Assembly: GCF_900129915.1 (NCBI RefSeq)
Contig: NZ_FQXH01000011.1
Coordinates: 1-64,000, forward strand
DNA length: 64,000 bases
Direction: 5' to 3'
Source: Tepidibacter thalassicus DSM 15285
GTDB taxonomy: Bacteria > Bacillota > Clostridia > Peptostreptococcales > Peptostreptococcaceae
Under the pieces are notes generated by a model that worked only from the letters and a program-made list of their open reading frames with translations, was not told where the DNA came from and did not search any database. Positions 21,238 to 30,163 of the stretch are shown piece by piece. A program made the translations under genes and the position numbers. Position 1 is the stretch's first letter; each line of letters starts with the position of its first letter.

Positions 21238-22239
21238 TTATACATTACTGTATTTTTTCATAAGCTCTATTAACACTTTACTCTTATCATACCTGTGAAT
21301 TGCCTCAACAAATCTTATAGTTCCCGTTTTTGCTCTCATTACAACTGAATGAGTTTTAGCTCTGTTTTTATCATAAGAAACTACACCTTTTAACAAATCT
21401 CCATCCGTAATTCCTGTAGCTGCAAAGAATATTTCATCTCCCTTTGCCAAATCATCCAAATACAACACTTTATTAATGTCATCATCACTAAGTCCTAAAT
21501 TATAACATCTTTCTCTTTCCTCTTCACTCATAGGGTAAATAATCCCCTGCATATCTCCCCCCATACATTTTACAGCCGCAGCAGTTATAACACCTTCTGG
21601 AGCTCCTCCAATGCCCATTAATATATCTACTCCCGTATCTTCAAAACAAGTTGCAATACCTGCCGCAACATCACCTTCTCCAAACATTTTTATTCTTGCT
21701 CCAATTTTTCTTATTTCATTTACTATCCCCTCATGTCTCTCTCTATCTTGTATTATTACAGTTAAATCAGATATATCTTTATTTAAAGCATCCGCAACTT
21801 TTTTTAAATTTTCCTCAACAGATGCATTTATATCTATACACCCTTTAGCTTTCGGCCCTACTATAATTTTTTTCATATATGTATCCGGTGCATGCAATAA
21901 GCACCCTTTTTTAGCCATGGCTATTACAGCAATAGCATTCGGAAGCCCCTTGGCTATAAGAGAAGTTCCATCTAAAGGATCTACAGCAATATCCACTTCC
22001 ATATCCTCTATCTTTCCACATCCTACTCTTTCTCCTATATAAAGCATTGGAGCTTCATCAAGTTCTCCCTCTCCTATAACTACTTCTCCATTAACTTTCA
22101 CACTCGAAAAAGCCTTTCTCATACCTTCTACAGCCGCTCCATCAGCCCCATTTTTATCTCCTCTTCCCATAAATCTCACAGACGCAAGTGCCGCCGTTTC
22201 AGTTACTCTAACAAGCTCTAATGCTAAATTCCTATCCAC
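21238..22239 (-). CDS. glpX: Fructose-1,6-bisphosphatase class II, paralogue
   Basis: This 333-residue protein is similar to its neighbour over the whole length, with GEGELDEAPMLYIGE, VDPLDGTSLIAKG and IGIGGAPEGVITAAAVKC. Start GTG 22239 (MDRNLALELV after start decoding) is eight bases from GGGGAGG and gives the same N-terminus as the paralogue; a TTG six bases upstream is too close. Its C-terminus is longer by about a dozen residues. The two genes are separately transcribed, so they may serve different conditions or substrates. Confidence 0.92.
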   Translation of the reverse strand: MDRNLALELVRVTETAALASVRFMGRGDKNGADGAAVEGMRKAFSSVKVNGEVVIGEGELDEAPMLYIGERVGCGKIEDMEVDIAVDPLDGTSLIAKGLPNAIAVIAMAKKGCLLHAPDTYMKKIIVGPKAKGCIDINASVEENLKKVADALNKDISDLTVIIQDRERHEGIVNEIRKIGARIKMFGEGDVAAGIATCFEDTGVDILMGIGGAPEGVITAAAVKCMGGDMQGIIYPMSEEERERCYNLGLSDDDINKVLYLDDLAKGDEIFFAATGITDGDLLKGVVSYDKNRAKTHSVVMRAKTGTIRFVEAIHRYDKSKVLIELMKKYSNV

Positions 22240-22289
22240 AATCAATTCCTCCCCGTAAAATAACCATATAAAGTATCATTTCCAAAATA

Positions 22290-22319
22290 ATTATACGTCA
22301 TATTTCGGTGTTTTGTAAA
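22290..22319 (-). promoter_or_regulatory. Promoter of second glpX
   Basis: On the minus strand TTTACA (22314-22319) and TATAAT (22290-22295) have an 18-base spacer. Confidence 0.6.
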
Positions 22320-22404
22320 GATATATGTTATATTTTTTGTTATTTATGTTATATAATTCTCCTCAAAACAACATATATTACAAATATACAATTTAATCCA
22401 AAAC

Positions 22405-22441
22405 AAAAAGCCGTAAACTATCAACTAGTTTACAGCTTTTT
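22405..22441 (-). terminator. Terminator after pdxT
   Basis: AAAAAGC, a bulge and GTAAACTA pair with TAGTTTAC and GCTTTTT around a five-base loop. The pdxT stop codon falls inside the stem. Confidence 0.85.
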
Positions 22442-23008
22442 GTTTACCATATTAATAAAATACTCATGAAAAGTCGTATCATCTGTAAGTTCTGGATGAA
22501 AAGAAGTCGCAAGCATATTTTTTTGACGAACAGCTACTATATTCCCATCAACTCTATGAAGCAATTCAACATCATCACCCATATCGACAATATAAGGTGC
22601 TCTAATAAATACCATTGGAATTTCTTTTTCAGATACCCCTTTTACAACTTCTTTTACAATAAAGCTATCTAACTGAGAACCATATGCATTTCTCTTTACT
22701 TTTATATTCATAACCCTTAAATAAACATCTTCTTGATTATCTATTTCATTTGCAAGAAGAATCATTCCGGCACATGTTCCCCATACCGGCAAACCACATT
22801 TTATTTTATCTATCAAAGCTTCTTTAATTCCAAAATCATCAAGCAACTTTCCAATTACCGTACTTTCTCCCCCTGGCAAAATAATCCCATCAATATCTTC
22901 AAGTTGTTCAACTTTTCTTATTTCAATAGCTTCATGCCCCAATAATTCAACCATATTTATATGCTCTTTAAATGCACCTTGAAGTGCCAAAACACCAATT
23001 TTTTTCAT
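22430..23008 (-). CDS. pdxT: Pyridoxal 5'-phosphate synthase glutaminase
   Basis: This 192-residue class I glutaminase releases ammonia from glutamine for PdxS. The nucleophile is Cys79 in WGTCAGM; His and Glu of the triad are in SFHPELTDD near the C-terminus. The start is ATG 23008 (MKKIGVLALQG), with GAGGGT in the pdxS stop region. Longer in-frame starts would overlap pdxS and lack a ribosome site. It is one base from pdxS. Confidence 0.96.
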   Translation of the reverse strand: MKKIGVLALQGAFKEHINMVELLGHEAIEIRKVEQLEDIDGIILPGGESTVIGKLLDDFGIKEALIDKIKCGLPVWGTCAGMILLANEIDNQEDVYLRVMNIKVKRNAYGSQLDSFIVKEVVKGVSEKEIPMVFIRAPYIVDMGDDVELLHRVDGNIVAVRQKNMLATSFHPELTDDTTFHEYFINMVNKKL

Positions 23009-23009
23009 T

Positions 23010-23885
23010 TTAATACCCTCTATTTGCCATTCTTTTTTCTTCATCTATTGAATATACATTTATTCCAACCATAGCTTCACCAAGATTCTCTGAAACTTGA
23101 GCTAATATATCCGGATCATCAAAATGCGTAACAGCTTTAACTATAGCACTAGCTCTTTTTTTAGGATCGCCAGACTTAAATATTCCAGAACCAACAAACA
23201 CACCATCACAGCCAAGTTGCATCATCATAGCAGCATCAGCAGGAGTAGCAATACCTCCAGCAGCAAAATTTACAACAGGAAGTTTTCCATGTTCATGAAC
23301 ATATTCAACTAAGTGAATAGGAGCTTGCAATTCTTTAGCAGCATCCATTAATTCATCTTTAGACAAACCTTTAATCCTTCTAATTTCTGAATTCATCATT
23401 CTCATATGTTTTACAGCCTCAATAACATCTCCTGTTCCAGGTTCCCCTTTAGTTCTAATCATCGAAGCACCCTCAGCAATTCTCCTCAAAGCTTCACCTA
23501 AATTTTTAGCTCCACAAACAAAAGGAACTTTAAAAGCTTTTTTATCAATATGAAGTTTTGGATCAGCAGGTGTCAAAACTTCACTTTCATCTATATAGTC
23601 TATCTTTAAAGCCTCGAGTATCTGTGCTTCTACAAAATGTCCTATTCTTACTTTTGCCATAACCGGAATAGAAACAGCCTCTTGAATAGATTTTATAATT
23701 TTAGGATCTGAAGCTCTTGCAACCCCACCATAACGTCTTATATCAGCAGGAACTCTCTCCAATGCCATAACTGCACAAGCACCAGCTTCCTCGGCAATTT
23801 TTGCTTCTTCTGGATTTGTAACATCCATTATAACTCCACCTTTTAACATTTGAGCTAGATTTTTATTTAATTCATATCTACTCAT
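23010..23885 (-). CDS. pdxS: Pyridoxal 5'-phosphate synthase lyase subunit
   Basis: This 291-residue (beta/alpha)8 barrel builds PLP from ribose-5-P or ribulose-5-P, glyceraldehyde-3-P and ammonia. Catalytic positions visible are Asp21 (GVIMDV), Lys78 ([10 protein letters not shown]) and the [13 protein letters not shown] phosphate-binding loop. It forms an operon with pdxT and is supplied by the same pentose pool that rpiB and the transaldolase-like enzyme handle. Confidence 0.97.
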   Translation of the reverse strand: MSRYELNKNLAQMLKGGVIMDVTNPEEAKIAEEAGACAVMALERVPADIRRYGGVARASDPKIIKSIQEAVSIPVMAKVRIGHFVEAQILEALKIDYIDESEVLTPADPKLHIDKKAFKVPFVCGAKNLGEALRRIAEGASMIRTKGEPGTGDVIEAVKHMRMMNSEIRRIKGLSKDELMDAAKELQAPIHLVEYVHEHGKLPVVNFAAGGIATPADAAMMMQLGCDGVFVGSGIFKSGDPKKRASAIVKAVTHFDDPDILAQVSENLGEAMVGINVYSIDEEKRMANRGY

Positions 23886-23942
23886 AATAACCCCCCTCTA
23901 TTGAACCAATACAATTATTGAATATTTTTCCTATTTAAGAAT

Positions 23943-23972
23943 ATTATCTCACATTTGCATTTATTTCATCAA
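23943..23972 (-). promoter_or_regulatory. Probable pdxST promoter
   Basis: On the minus strand TTGATG (23967-23972) and GATAAT (23943-23948) have an 18-base spacer. Two mismatches to consensus per element at most. Confidence 0.45.
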
Positions 23973-24085
23973 TACATTTAAATCAAAAACACGAATTGTA
24001 TTAGTACATTTTTGAAGATGAGGAACACAAATAATCAACTTTAAATATAATAATACAAAAAATAATTATTTTAGGAGGAAAAAGT

Positions 24086-24433
24086 ATGTTTATTAATCCA
24101 TGTTTTATATCTCCTTTTGGCTTTCACATATACCGAGTACAAAAAGGAGATACTTTAGCTGAAATTGCAGAAAAATTCAATACAACTGTAGACATTATTT
24201 TAAAATTCAACTTTATTCCAAATCCAAATTTAATACCTGTAGGATTAGCTTTACGAATTCCAGTTTCACCTCCAGATTCTGTAATTCATACAGTAGAAAA
24301 AGGCGAAACAATAGCTTCTATTGCCGAAAAATACAATGTACCAATGATGTATATAATACGCTTTAATTACCTCAAAAATCCTAATTTAATTTATGAAGGA
24401 CAACAACTTTTAATCCCATTTTACAAAAAATAA
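24086..24433 (+). CDS. Two-LysM protein without signal peptide
   Basis: This 115-residue protein consists almost wholly of two LysM modules (about 15-60 and 66-112; YRVQKGDTLAEIAEKF and HTVEKGETIASIAEKY). LysM binds N-acetylglucosamine polymers such as peptidoglycan. The N-terminus MFINPCFISPFGFH is not an export signal. In sporeformers such leaderless LysM proteins are often spore-coat or cortex-associated (SafA-like); that role is inference. It has a strong AGGAGG site and is divergent from pdxS. Confidence 0.85.
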   Translation: MFINPCFISPFGFHIYRVQKGDTLAEIAEKFNTTVDIILKFNFIPNPNLIPVGLALRIPVSPPDSVIHTVEKGETIASIAEKYNVPMMYIIRFNYLKNPNLIYEGQQLLIPFYKK

Positions 24434-24460
24434 AAATAGAGCCAATTTGGCTCTATTTTT
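24432..24460. terminator. Bidirectional terminator, LysM gene / tal
   Basis: A 13-base perfect inverted repeat (24432-24444 and 24448-24460) with a three-base loop and A/T-runs on both sides serves the convergent LysM gene and tal. Confidence 0.88.
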
Positions 24461-25100
24461 TTGTTACTCCTTCCCAATCCTTTAAAAACCTTTCTATACC
24501 AATATCTGTCATAGGATGTTTTACCATCTGCTTAAATACTTTATATGGAATTGTAGAAATATGAGCACCAGCAAGAGCTGATGATATTACATGTTCAGGA
24601 TGTCTAATACTCGCAGAAATAACTTCTGTACTTATTCCATGAATATCAAATATTTCAACGATTTCCTTTATAAGCCCCATTCCCTGATGCCCTATATCAT
24701 CAAGTCTTCCAACAAACGGACTAACATATGTGGCTCCTGCCTTCGCAGCAAGAAGTGCTTGATTCGCCGAAAAAACCAATGTTACATTAGTCTTTATTCC
24801 CTTTTTAGAAAGTTCTTTTACAGCCTTTAATCCTTCTTCAGTCATAGGAATTTTTATAACTATATTAGAATGTATTTTAGAGAGATTTAAAGCTTCCTCT
24901 ATCATTTTATCTGCTTTTAAAGATATAACTTCAGCTGAAATAGGACCATCTACTATATCCGTTATCTCTTTTACAACCTCTTTAAAATCTCTTCCCTCTT
25001 TTGCAATTAATGAAGGATTAGTTGTAACTCCTTCAATTACTCCCCAATCATTTATTTCTTTTATCTCATCTACATTAGCTGTATCTATAAATAGTTTCAT
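24453..25100 (-). CDS. tal: Transaldolase-like (fructose-6-P aldolase family)
   Basis: This 215-residue, short-form transaldolase belongs to the TalC/FSA subfamily. The Schiff-base lysine is Lys83 in [10 protein letters not shown], and the barrel start [14 protein letters not shown] is typical. It would move dihydroxyacetone units between sugar phosphates in the non-oxidative pentose phosphate pathway. Transaldolase and fructose-6-phosphate aldolase activities cannot be told apart from what is seen. It is a single gene with its own terminator. Confidence 0.93.
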   Translation of the reverse strand: MKLFIDTANVDEIKEINDWGVIEGVTTNPSLIAKEGRDFKEVVKEITDIVDGPISAEVISLKADKMIEEALNLSKIHSNIVIKIPMTEEGLKAVKELSKKGIKTNVTLVFSANQALLAAKAGATYVSPFVGRLDDIGHQGMGLIKEIVEIFDIHGISTEVISASIRHPEHVISSALAGAHISTIPYKVFKQMVKHPMTDIGIERFLKDWEGVTKK

Positions 25101-25172
25101 AAATCCACCCCTTTTGCAATTGTTTTCCTAATTATTTTACCACATATAAATCAATATTTTTAAAAATTATAT

Positions 25173-25201
25173 TTGAAAAAAATATTTTTTGTATATAATA
25201 T
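25173..25201 (+). promoter_or_regulatory. Likely promoter of lipoprotein gene
   Basis: TTGAAA (25173-25178) is followed after 17 bases by TAATAT (25196-25201), overlapping a TATAAT at 25194-25199 with 15-base spacing. The gene start is 40 bases further. Confidence 0.45.
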
Positions 25202-25241
25202 ATTTATAATTAACAATTAAAACAATATAGGAGGTATTAAA

Positions 25242-25898
25242 ATGATGAAAAAAATCACATTACTATTTATTGCTATACTTTTAAGTATTAGTCTTTTTGG
25301 ATGTAATAAAAAAGATAAAGTTATCTACACAGAACCTGCTCCACCAAAAAAAGAAATTCAAGCTAAAAAAAGACCTGAAAACAAAACTGATACTATAAAA
25401 ATAAACAATTCAGTTAAAGATATAAATTTAAAATTATACGATGACGAAAATTTAGAATTTACAACATATATTCCTGAAGATATGATAGCCAAATCTAAAC
25501 AAGGTGATTTTTTATCTATTTATGCAAATTTTAATGGAAAACAAAATAAAGATGCAAAACTTCGCTTTTTCTCTCCAATTAAAACTGTTACATCTAATGT
25601 GAAAAATATGAAAGAAGTTGCAATAAACAATCTAAAAAAAGACGGTTTTGAAATACTAGATAACAAATCTTCAGACAAAAAACTAATAAATAATTCAGAA
25701 TTAGAATTCGATATTATAAAGAAAAAAGATGGAAAAAACGATATTGTAGGAACAGTATCTATTTTCAATCACAACAATAGATTTTATTACGTAATAGTTC
25801 AATACCCTTTAGAATACAAAGAAAAGTTTATGCCTCGTGCAGAAAAAATACTTGAAAATATAATGTTTTACGATGAAAAAAACACAAAAAACAAATAA
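25242..25898 (+). CDS. Lipoprotein of unknown function
   Basis: This 218-residue protein has a lipoprotein signal (ISLFGC, lipidation near Cys21), a lysine/proline-rich linker to about residue 60, and a soluble alpha/beta domain containing LEFTTYIPEDMIAKSKQGDFLSI-like strands and a C-terminal helix (RAEKILENIMFY). This layout resembles small surface lipoproteins that test for adhesion or surfactant-type domains, but no family was recognised. It has a strong AGGAGGT site and converges on the first TolC-like gene. Confidence 0.8.
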   Translation: MMKKITLLFIAILLSISLFGCNKKDKVIYTEPAPPKKEIQAKKRPENKTDTIKINNSVKDINLKLYDDENLEFTTYIPEDMIAKSKQGDFLSIYANFNGKQNKDAKLRFFSPIKTVTSNVKNMKEVAINNLKKDGFEILDNKSSDKKLINNSELEFDIIKKKDGKNDIVGTVSIFNHNNRFYYVIVQYPLEYKEKFMPRAEKILENIMFYDEKNTKNK

Positions 25899-25921
25899 GC
25901 TGCTATTTTAGCAGCTTATTT
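25893..25921. terminator. Bidirectional terminator, lipoprotein / efflux operon 1
   Basis: AAATAAGCTGCT (25893-25904) and AGCAGCTTATTT (25910-25921) form a 12-bp stem with a five-base loop shared by the two convergent units. Confidence 0.88.
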
Positions 25922-25923
25922 CA

Positions 25924-27450
25924 TTAATACATTCCTATATCATTCAAATACTTATCTCTAGCCAAATTATAATTAAATATAACTTCTACTACTTTTTCTT
26001 CTATATCAGCAAGTCTCTCTTGAGCAGCTATTACTTCTACAATAGTACCTGCTACATCTTCAAGATTTGCAGATTTTATAACACTAGTCTCAAATCCATA
26101 TCCTTCTTTATATCTATATTCAGCTATTTCTAAAGATTCTTTTGCATTTTCAACGACATTTTCAATATATGACAACATATCTTTTGTCGCAATTAATGCT
26201 TCATAAGATTGTCTTATACTAGCCTCTACTTCTTTATATGATTTTTCTAACTCAACTTTTGATTTATCCATTTTCACTTTAGCTTCCTTATATTGATATG
26301 TGTTATCTGGATATTGTTTTGATGTAAGCTCAAAATTTAATTTATCCACTAAATACTGAGCTTGTGCTTTTCTTATTTCTATTCTTTTTTCTAGTCCTTG
26401 TTTTATTCCTTCTTTCAAGTTAAAATCTATTCCTTCTGTTGTAAAATCTTCAACTAAATTAATATCTGTATCAAGGTCTATATTGATTACTTTTTTAAGT
26501 TCTATTTCAGCTTTTTTTCTATTCAACACAGCATTTCTATAATCTACATTCATAAGCTTTACTTGTGCTTGTGAAAGCAACACATCGTCTTTTGCCTTCA
26601 TACCTTCTTCATACGCATTTTTTGCCATTTCATATTGCTTATTAGCTCTATCAAGTGCTACTTTTTTAAGTTCCTCTATTTTCTTAGTTTTTATTACTTC
26701 ATAATATTTTTGACGAGTAAGAAGTGCTATTTGTTTTTGAGCTATTTTATATCCATCTTTTGTTACTTCATTTTGAAGTTCTGCCATGGTAGTCATAAGT
26801 TCTGTAGTAGAATCAAGAGCAAGTACCCTCTCTACATCTATATTTAATTTTTCAGCTATAGCTGAGTTAACTTCTTCTACTCCTAAATCCAATCTATCTT
26901 CTCCTTCTTTTATAGCTCCCTGAATATCTTGTTTGCTATAACTTCCATACCCTTTACTTATAGCATAACTTAAATTATTAGATGCTTCTTGCAAAATAGA
27001 TTTTTGAGCTTTTTGTTCATCAGAAAGCATATCATCTGGAACTTGATTTAATGTATCAAGAACTTTATCTACATTTTGTTTAATATCACTGACACTGCTT
27101 GATTCTGTTCCTAATCCACTTGATATGAGTTTGTCAAGTCCTTCAATCAAAGGTGCTGATTCTTCTTTTGCATCATCCAATTTATCTTTTCCTCTTTTTA
27201 TCTTTTTTTCATTGTATTTTGCTCTATCTAAAGATAAATCAGTTGACTCAAGGTCAACTTCAAGAGATTTTAGTATATAATTGTTCTCCATGGCAATTTT
27301 TATAGCTTTATCAAGCGTCAAATTTAACGATTTATTTTCTTCTACTGCATTTTGATTTACTTCTTGAGAATATACATTAAAAGGTATTGCCACTGGAGAT
27401 GATAATGCCAATGATGCACATAAAGCCATGGAAATTAATCTCCTTTTCAT
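25924..27450 (-). CDS. TolC-family protein lacking barrel strands
   Basis: This 508-residue exported protein (signal peptide to about residue 29) has the paired helical repeats of the TolC/outer membrane efflux family, near 45-95, 225-335 and 345-500, plus an extra acidic helical region at 95-225. Where TolC has about 50 residues of beta strands between its long helices, it has only short turns: AKYNEKK (77-83) and YPDNTYQYK (380-388). It therefore probably cannot form an outer-membrane barrel. It is the last gene of the HlyD/ABC-2/MarR operon; its ribosome site lies in the last codons of marR. Confidence 0.82.
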   Translation of the reverse strand: MKRRLISMALCASLALSSPVAIPFNVYSQEVNQNAVEENKSLNLTLDKAIKIAMENNYILKSLEVDLESTDLSLDRAKYNEKKIKRGKDKLDDAKEESAPLIEGLDKLISSGLGTESSSVSDIKQNVDKVLDTLNQVPDDMLSDEQKAQKSILQEASNNLSYAISKGYGSYSKQDIQGAIKEGEDRLDLGVEEVNSAIAEKLNIDVERVLALDSTTELMTTMAELQNEVTKDGYKIAQKQIALLTRQKYYEVIKTKKIEELKKVALDRANKQYEMAKNAYEEGMKAKDDVLLSQAQVKLMNVDYRNAVLNRKKAEIELKKVINIDLDTDINLVEDFTTEGIDFNLKEGIKQGLEKRIEIRKAQAQYLVDKLNFELTSKQYPDNTYQYKEAKVKMDKSKVELEKSYKEVEASIRQSYEALIATKDMLSYIENVVENAKESLEIAEYRYKEGYGFETSVIKSANLEDVAGTIVEVIAAQERLADIEEKVVEVIFNYNLARDKYLNDIGMY

Positions 27451-27452
27451 TT

Positions 27453-27944
27453 TTATTCCTCCTCACTAAAACAGTTCACTATATCACGTTGAAGTTTTTC
27501 CAATAAATTATTTAAACATTCCTTTTCATTTATATCTAAGCCTCTAGTCATTTGCTTACTAAAATCTATGTGTTTTTCTTTTACATCTTCAAACAATCCC
27601 TTCCCTTTATTTGTAAGATATGCTTTTACAGATCTTCTATCTTTTGGATTTACTCGTTTTTCTACTAATCCTTCTTTTTCCATTCTATCTATAAGCCCTG
27701 TTATATTAGCTCTTGTAACAAAAAGTTTTTCTCCAATTTCACAAAGAGCCATTCCATCTTTTGAATGATAAAGAAGAAGTAATACAGAAAACTTAGATTC
27801 TGAAATTCCATATTTTGCAAACAAATTATTGTATACAAATCTCATTATTTCAACACTTTTAAGCAAATTTATAATAGTTTTGCCAGACATATCTTCAATA
27901 AAATTATAACTTTCCAAAAAATCATACAATTTCTTCTTGTTCAC
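27453..27944 (-). CDS. MarR-family transcriptional regulator
   Basis: This 163-residue winged-helix repressor has the recognition region in LFVTRANITGLIDRMEKEG and the wing in NPKDRRSVKAYLT. The start is GTG 27942-27944, seven bases after GGAGGGA. It overlaps the upstream permease gene by 23 bases. Encoded inside the efflux operon, it probably controls it; an inverted repeat at the operon promoter (31205-31236) is the likely operator. The inducer is unknown. Confidence 0.9.
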   Translation of the reverse strand: MNKKKLYDFLESYNFIEDMSGKTIINLLKSVEIMRFVYNNLFAKYGISESKFSVLLLLYHSKDGMALCEIGEKLFVTRANITGLIDRMEKEGLVEKRVNPKDRRSVKAYLTNKGKGLFEDVKEKHIDFSKQMTRGLDINEKECLNNLLEKLQRDIVNCFSEEE

Positions 27945-29055
27945 TAAAATTCCCTCCATTTTTTTTATCAAAAGTATACTTAAACAAATTATAACCTATT
28001 ATAAACCATACAATCCCAAATAACACAAGAGAAATAATCTCTTTTTTAAATATCTCTATAGGAGTATTTTTGATAATAATATCTCTAATAGGACTTATCG
28101 CATATATAAGAGGCCATATAACTTTTATAACATATAAAAGGTACTTTGGTATCTGCTCTATTGGCCAAGCATATCCAGCTGTTAAAAAAGTAGGCATAGA
28201 TAAAAGCATCGTAAACTGAGTAACCTTTAATCTATCCTTAAACAAAGACGCTATTACCAAAGCAATTCCCAACAATGATAATACAAACAAATACACATAA
28301 ACAAACGCAATTAACAAAGAACCTCTGATATTTATATTGAGAAAATGCTTTAAAATCAAAGCACAAAAAACATATGAAATTGCAGCTACAGTAGCATATA
28401 CCCCTGACTTTATAAGTATATTTTCTCTATCCTCTAATATTTTAGGAATAAACGCTGATAAAAACAACTGCTGAACAAATACAAGTATTATACCTGGCAT
28501 TAAATACCCTTTATAAGTAAACTTTGGATCATATAAAACTCTAGATTCAAAATTAAATATCTTAGCTAAATTATAAGATGTATTAGGATCTATCCCCTTA
28601 GCCTCAAGTATTTTTATGTTAATACCTGCATTTAGTGTAGCAAGTATTTCAGTTGCTGAAGCAAGTGCTGTATTTCCTATTGTTATATTACTTTCGTCTA
28701 CAATAAGAGCTATATTAGATGATTTTTGCTTTTTTATATCCTTGTTAAATCCCTTTGGTATATATATCCCCAAATACGCTTTTTTAGAATCTATAATACT
28801 CTTAAGATCATTCAACGAATTAACTCTATAAGAAATACAATACCTTTCATTATTTTCAAATTGACTTATTACCATCCTCGAAGTAGATGTATTATCCATA
28901 TCTAAAACTACAATAGGTATATCATTTATATAGTCCTTTAAATAAACTCCTCCTATAAGGAAAGTGAAAAGCATTGGTCCTAATAAAAGTATTACTATAT
29001 TTTTAGGATCTTTGAAAAATTTCACTATTTCTTTAAGTATTCTCAACCATTTCAC
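27922..29055 (-). CDS. ABC-2 type permease B
   Basis: This membrane protein of about 377 residues has one N-terminal helix, a large extracytoplasmic domain (about 40-175) and five or six C-terminal helices. It belongs to the ABC2 membrane family used with HlyD-type adaptors (YbhR/YbhS-like). It starts inside the previous permease gene; GTG 29055 is the longest start, but TTG 29044-29046 has better spacing (six bases) after AAGGTG. No ATPase gene is present in the operon, so a partner encoded elsewhere is required if it is a true ABC exporter. Confidence 0.85.
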   Translation of the reverse strand: MKWLRILKEIVKFFKDPKNIVILLLGPMLFTFLIGGVYLKDYINDIPIVVLDMDNTSTSRMVISQFENNERYCISYRVNSLNDLKSIIDSKKAYLGIYIPKGFNKDIKKQKSSNIALIVDESNITIGNTALASATEILATLNAGINIKILEAKGIDPNTSYNLAKIFNFESRVLYDPKFTYKGYLMPGIILVFVQQLFLSAFIPKILEDRENILIKSGVYATVAAISYVFCALILKHFLNINIRGSLLIAFVYVYLFVLSLLGIALVIASLFKDRLKVTQFTMLLSMPTFLTAGYAWPIEQIPKYLLYVIKVIWPLIYAISPIRDIIIKNTPIEIFKKEIISLVLFGIVWFIIGYNLFKYTFDKKNGGNFSEQEEIV

Positions 29056-30154
29056 CTTCCTTCTTCTTTTTAGATAATATATTTTCTCTTAAAATCTCAA
29101 TACCTACTGCTAAACCAATAAATAAAATCGAAACCATAAATAAATATTTTACATCTCCCAAAAAGTCAACAAAATACCCTTTAATCATAATTTCTCTTAA
29201 ATTATCAGCATAGTGATAAAGAGGTATATATTTTCCAACTACTTGATAACCACTTGGCATTCCCATCAAAGGATAAGTATATCCAACCATTATAGTATTT
29301 GGTATAAAAAGCACCGCTGCTACTTGTGCCGCTTTTACTTTATCCCAAACTATAGTCGATATAAACATTCCTATAGCTGATACGGCAGTTGTAAAAGCAA
29401 ATGTTAAAATCATCAACTCTTTTAAATTTCCCCTAAAAGGAATATCGAATATTTCAGTTTGAATATATATATTGATCATTAAAGATAAAAATCCAAGTAC
29501 AGAATATACAAACATCTTAGAAGTCAAATAAGTAATCATAGACCTTCTTTTTTCTCTATTCACCGCTACTGCCGTTGCAATTACAAGCCCAACTTGAACC
29601 ATGGCTGTCATAAATCCAGGCATCAAATAATTAGTATAATTTCTAGTAGGATTAAAAAGCAATCTAGTTTTTATTCCAATAGACGATACTATTTTTTTAG
29701 CCTGTTCAAATGGCAAATTAAGTTTTCCCTGTAATACCTTAATTAAAGCTCCACCTTTTAATGTCAAAAGAGTTTCTCCTGCCTGTATCTTTGCAAAAGA
29801 AGTAATTGAAAGCTGACTTCCATCATACACAGTTAAAATTGTAGGTGATTTATATGATTTTAAGTCCTTGTAAAAGTTAGTCGGAATCAACAATCCAAAT
29901 CTAACCTTATTTTCTACTATTAGCTTTTCTATTTCATAAGGATTATCAACATAATACTTAACATCAAACGTATCACTGTCATCAAAATATTTGACCACAC
30001 TTCTTGAAAACTGAGTATTATCTCCAAGATATACTGCTGTAGGTATCTCCTTTATTTGATGATCCGAAAACATATAACATAGCATAATATTTACTACAAC
30101 AGGAATCACAAATATCAATACAAAAGGCATTATATATTTTTTAATTTTCTCCAT
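29033..30154 (-). CDS. ABC-2 type permease A
   Basis: This 373-residue protein has the same layout as permease B: an N-terminal helix, an extracytoplasmic domain (about 35-180) and a C-terminal helical bundle with the YLMPGFMTAMVQ segment matching YLMPGIILVFVQ of its partner. The two probably form a heterodimer. The start is ATG 30154 (MEKIKKYIMPF), six bases after AGGTG; upstream GTG and ATG codons are too close to the ribosome site. It directly follows the HlyD gene. Confidence 0.85.
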   Translation of the reverse strand: MEKIKKYIMPFVLIFVIPVVVNIMLCYMFSDHQIKEIPTAVYLGDNTQFSRSVVKYFDDSDTFDVKYYVDNPYEIEKLIVENKVRFGLLIPTNFYKDLKSYKSPTILTVYDGSQLSITSFAKIQAGETLLTLKGGALIKVLQGKLNLPFEQAKKIVSSIGIKTRLLFNPTRNYTNYLMPGFMTAMVQVGLVIATAVAVNREKRRSMITYLTSKMFVYSVLGFLSLMINIYIQTEIFDIPFRGNLKELMILTFAFTTAVSAIGMFISTIVWDKVKAAQVAAVLFIPNTIMVGYTYPLMGMPSGYQVVGKYIPLYHYADNLREIMIKGYFVDFLGDVKYLFMVSILFIGLAVGIEILRENILSKKKKEGEMVENT

Positions 30155-30163
30155 TAACATCAC

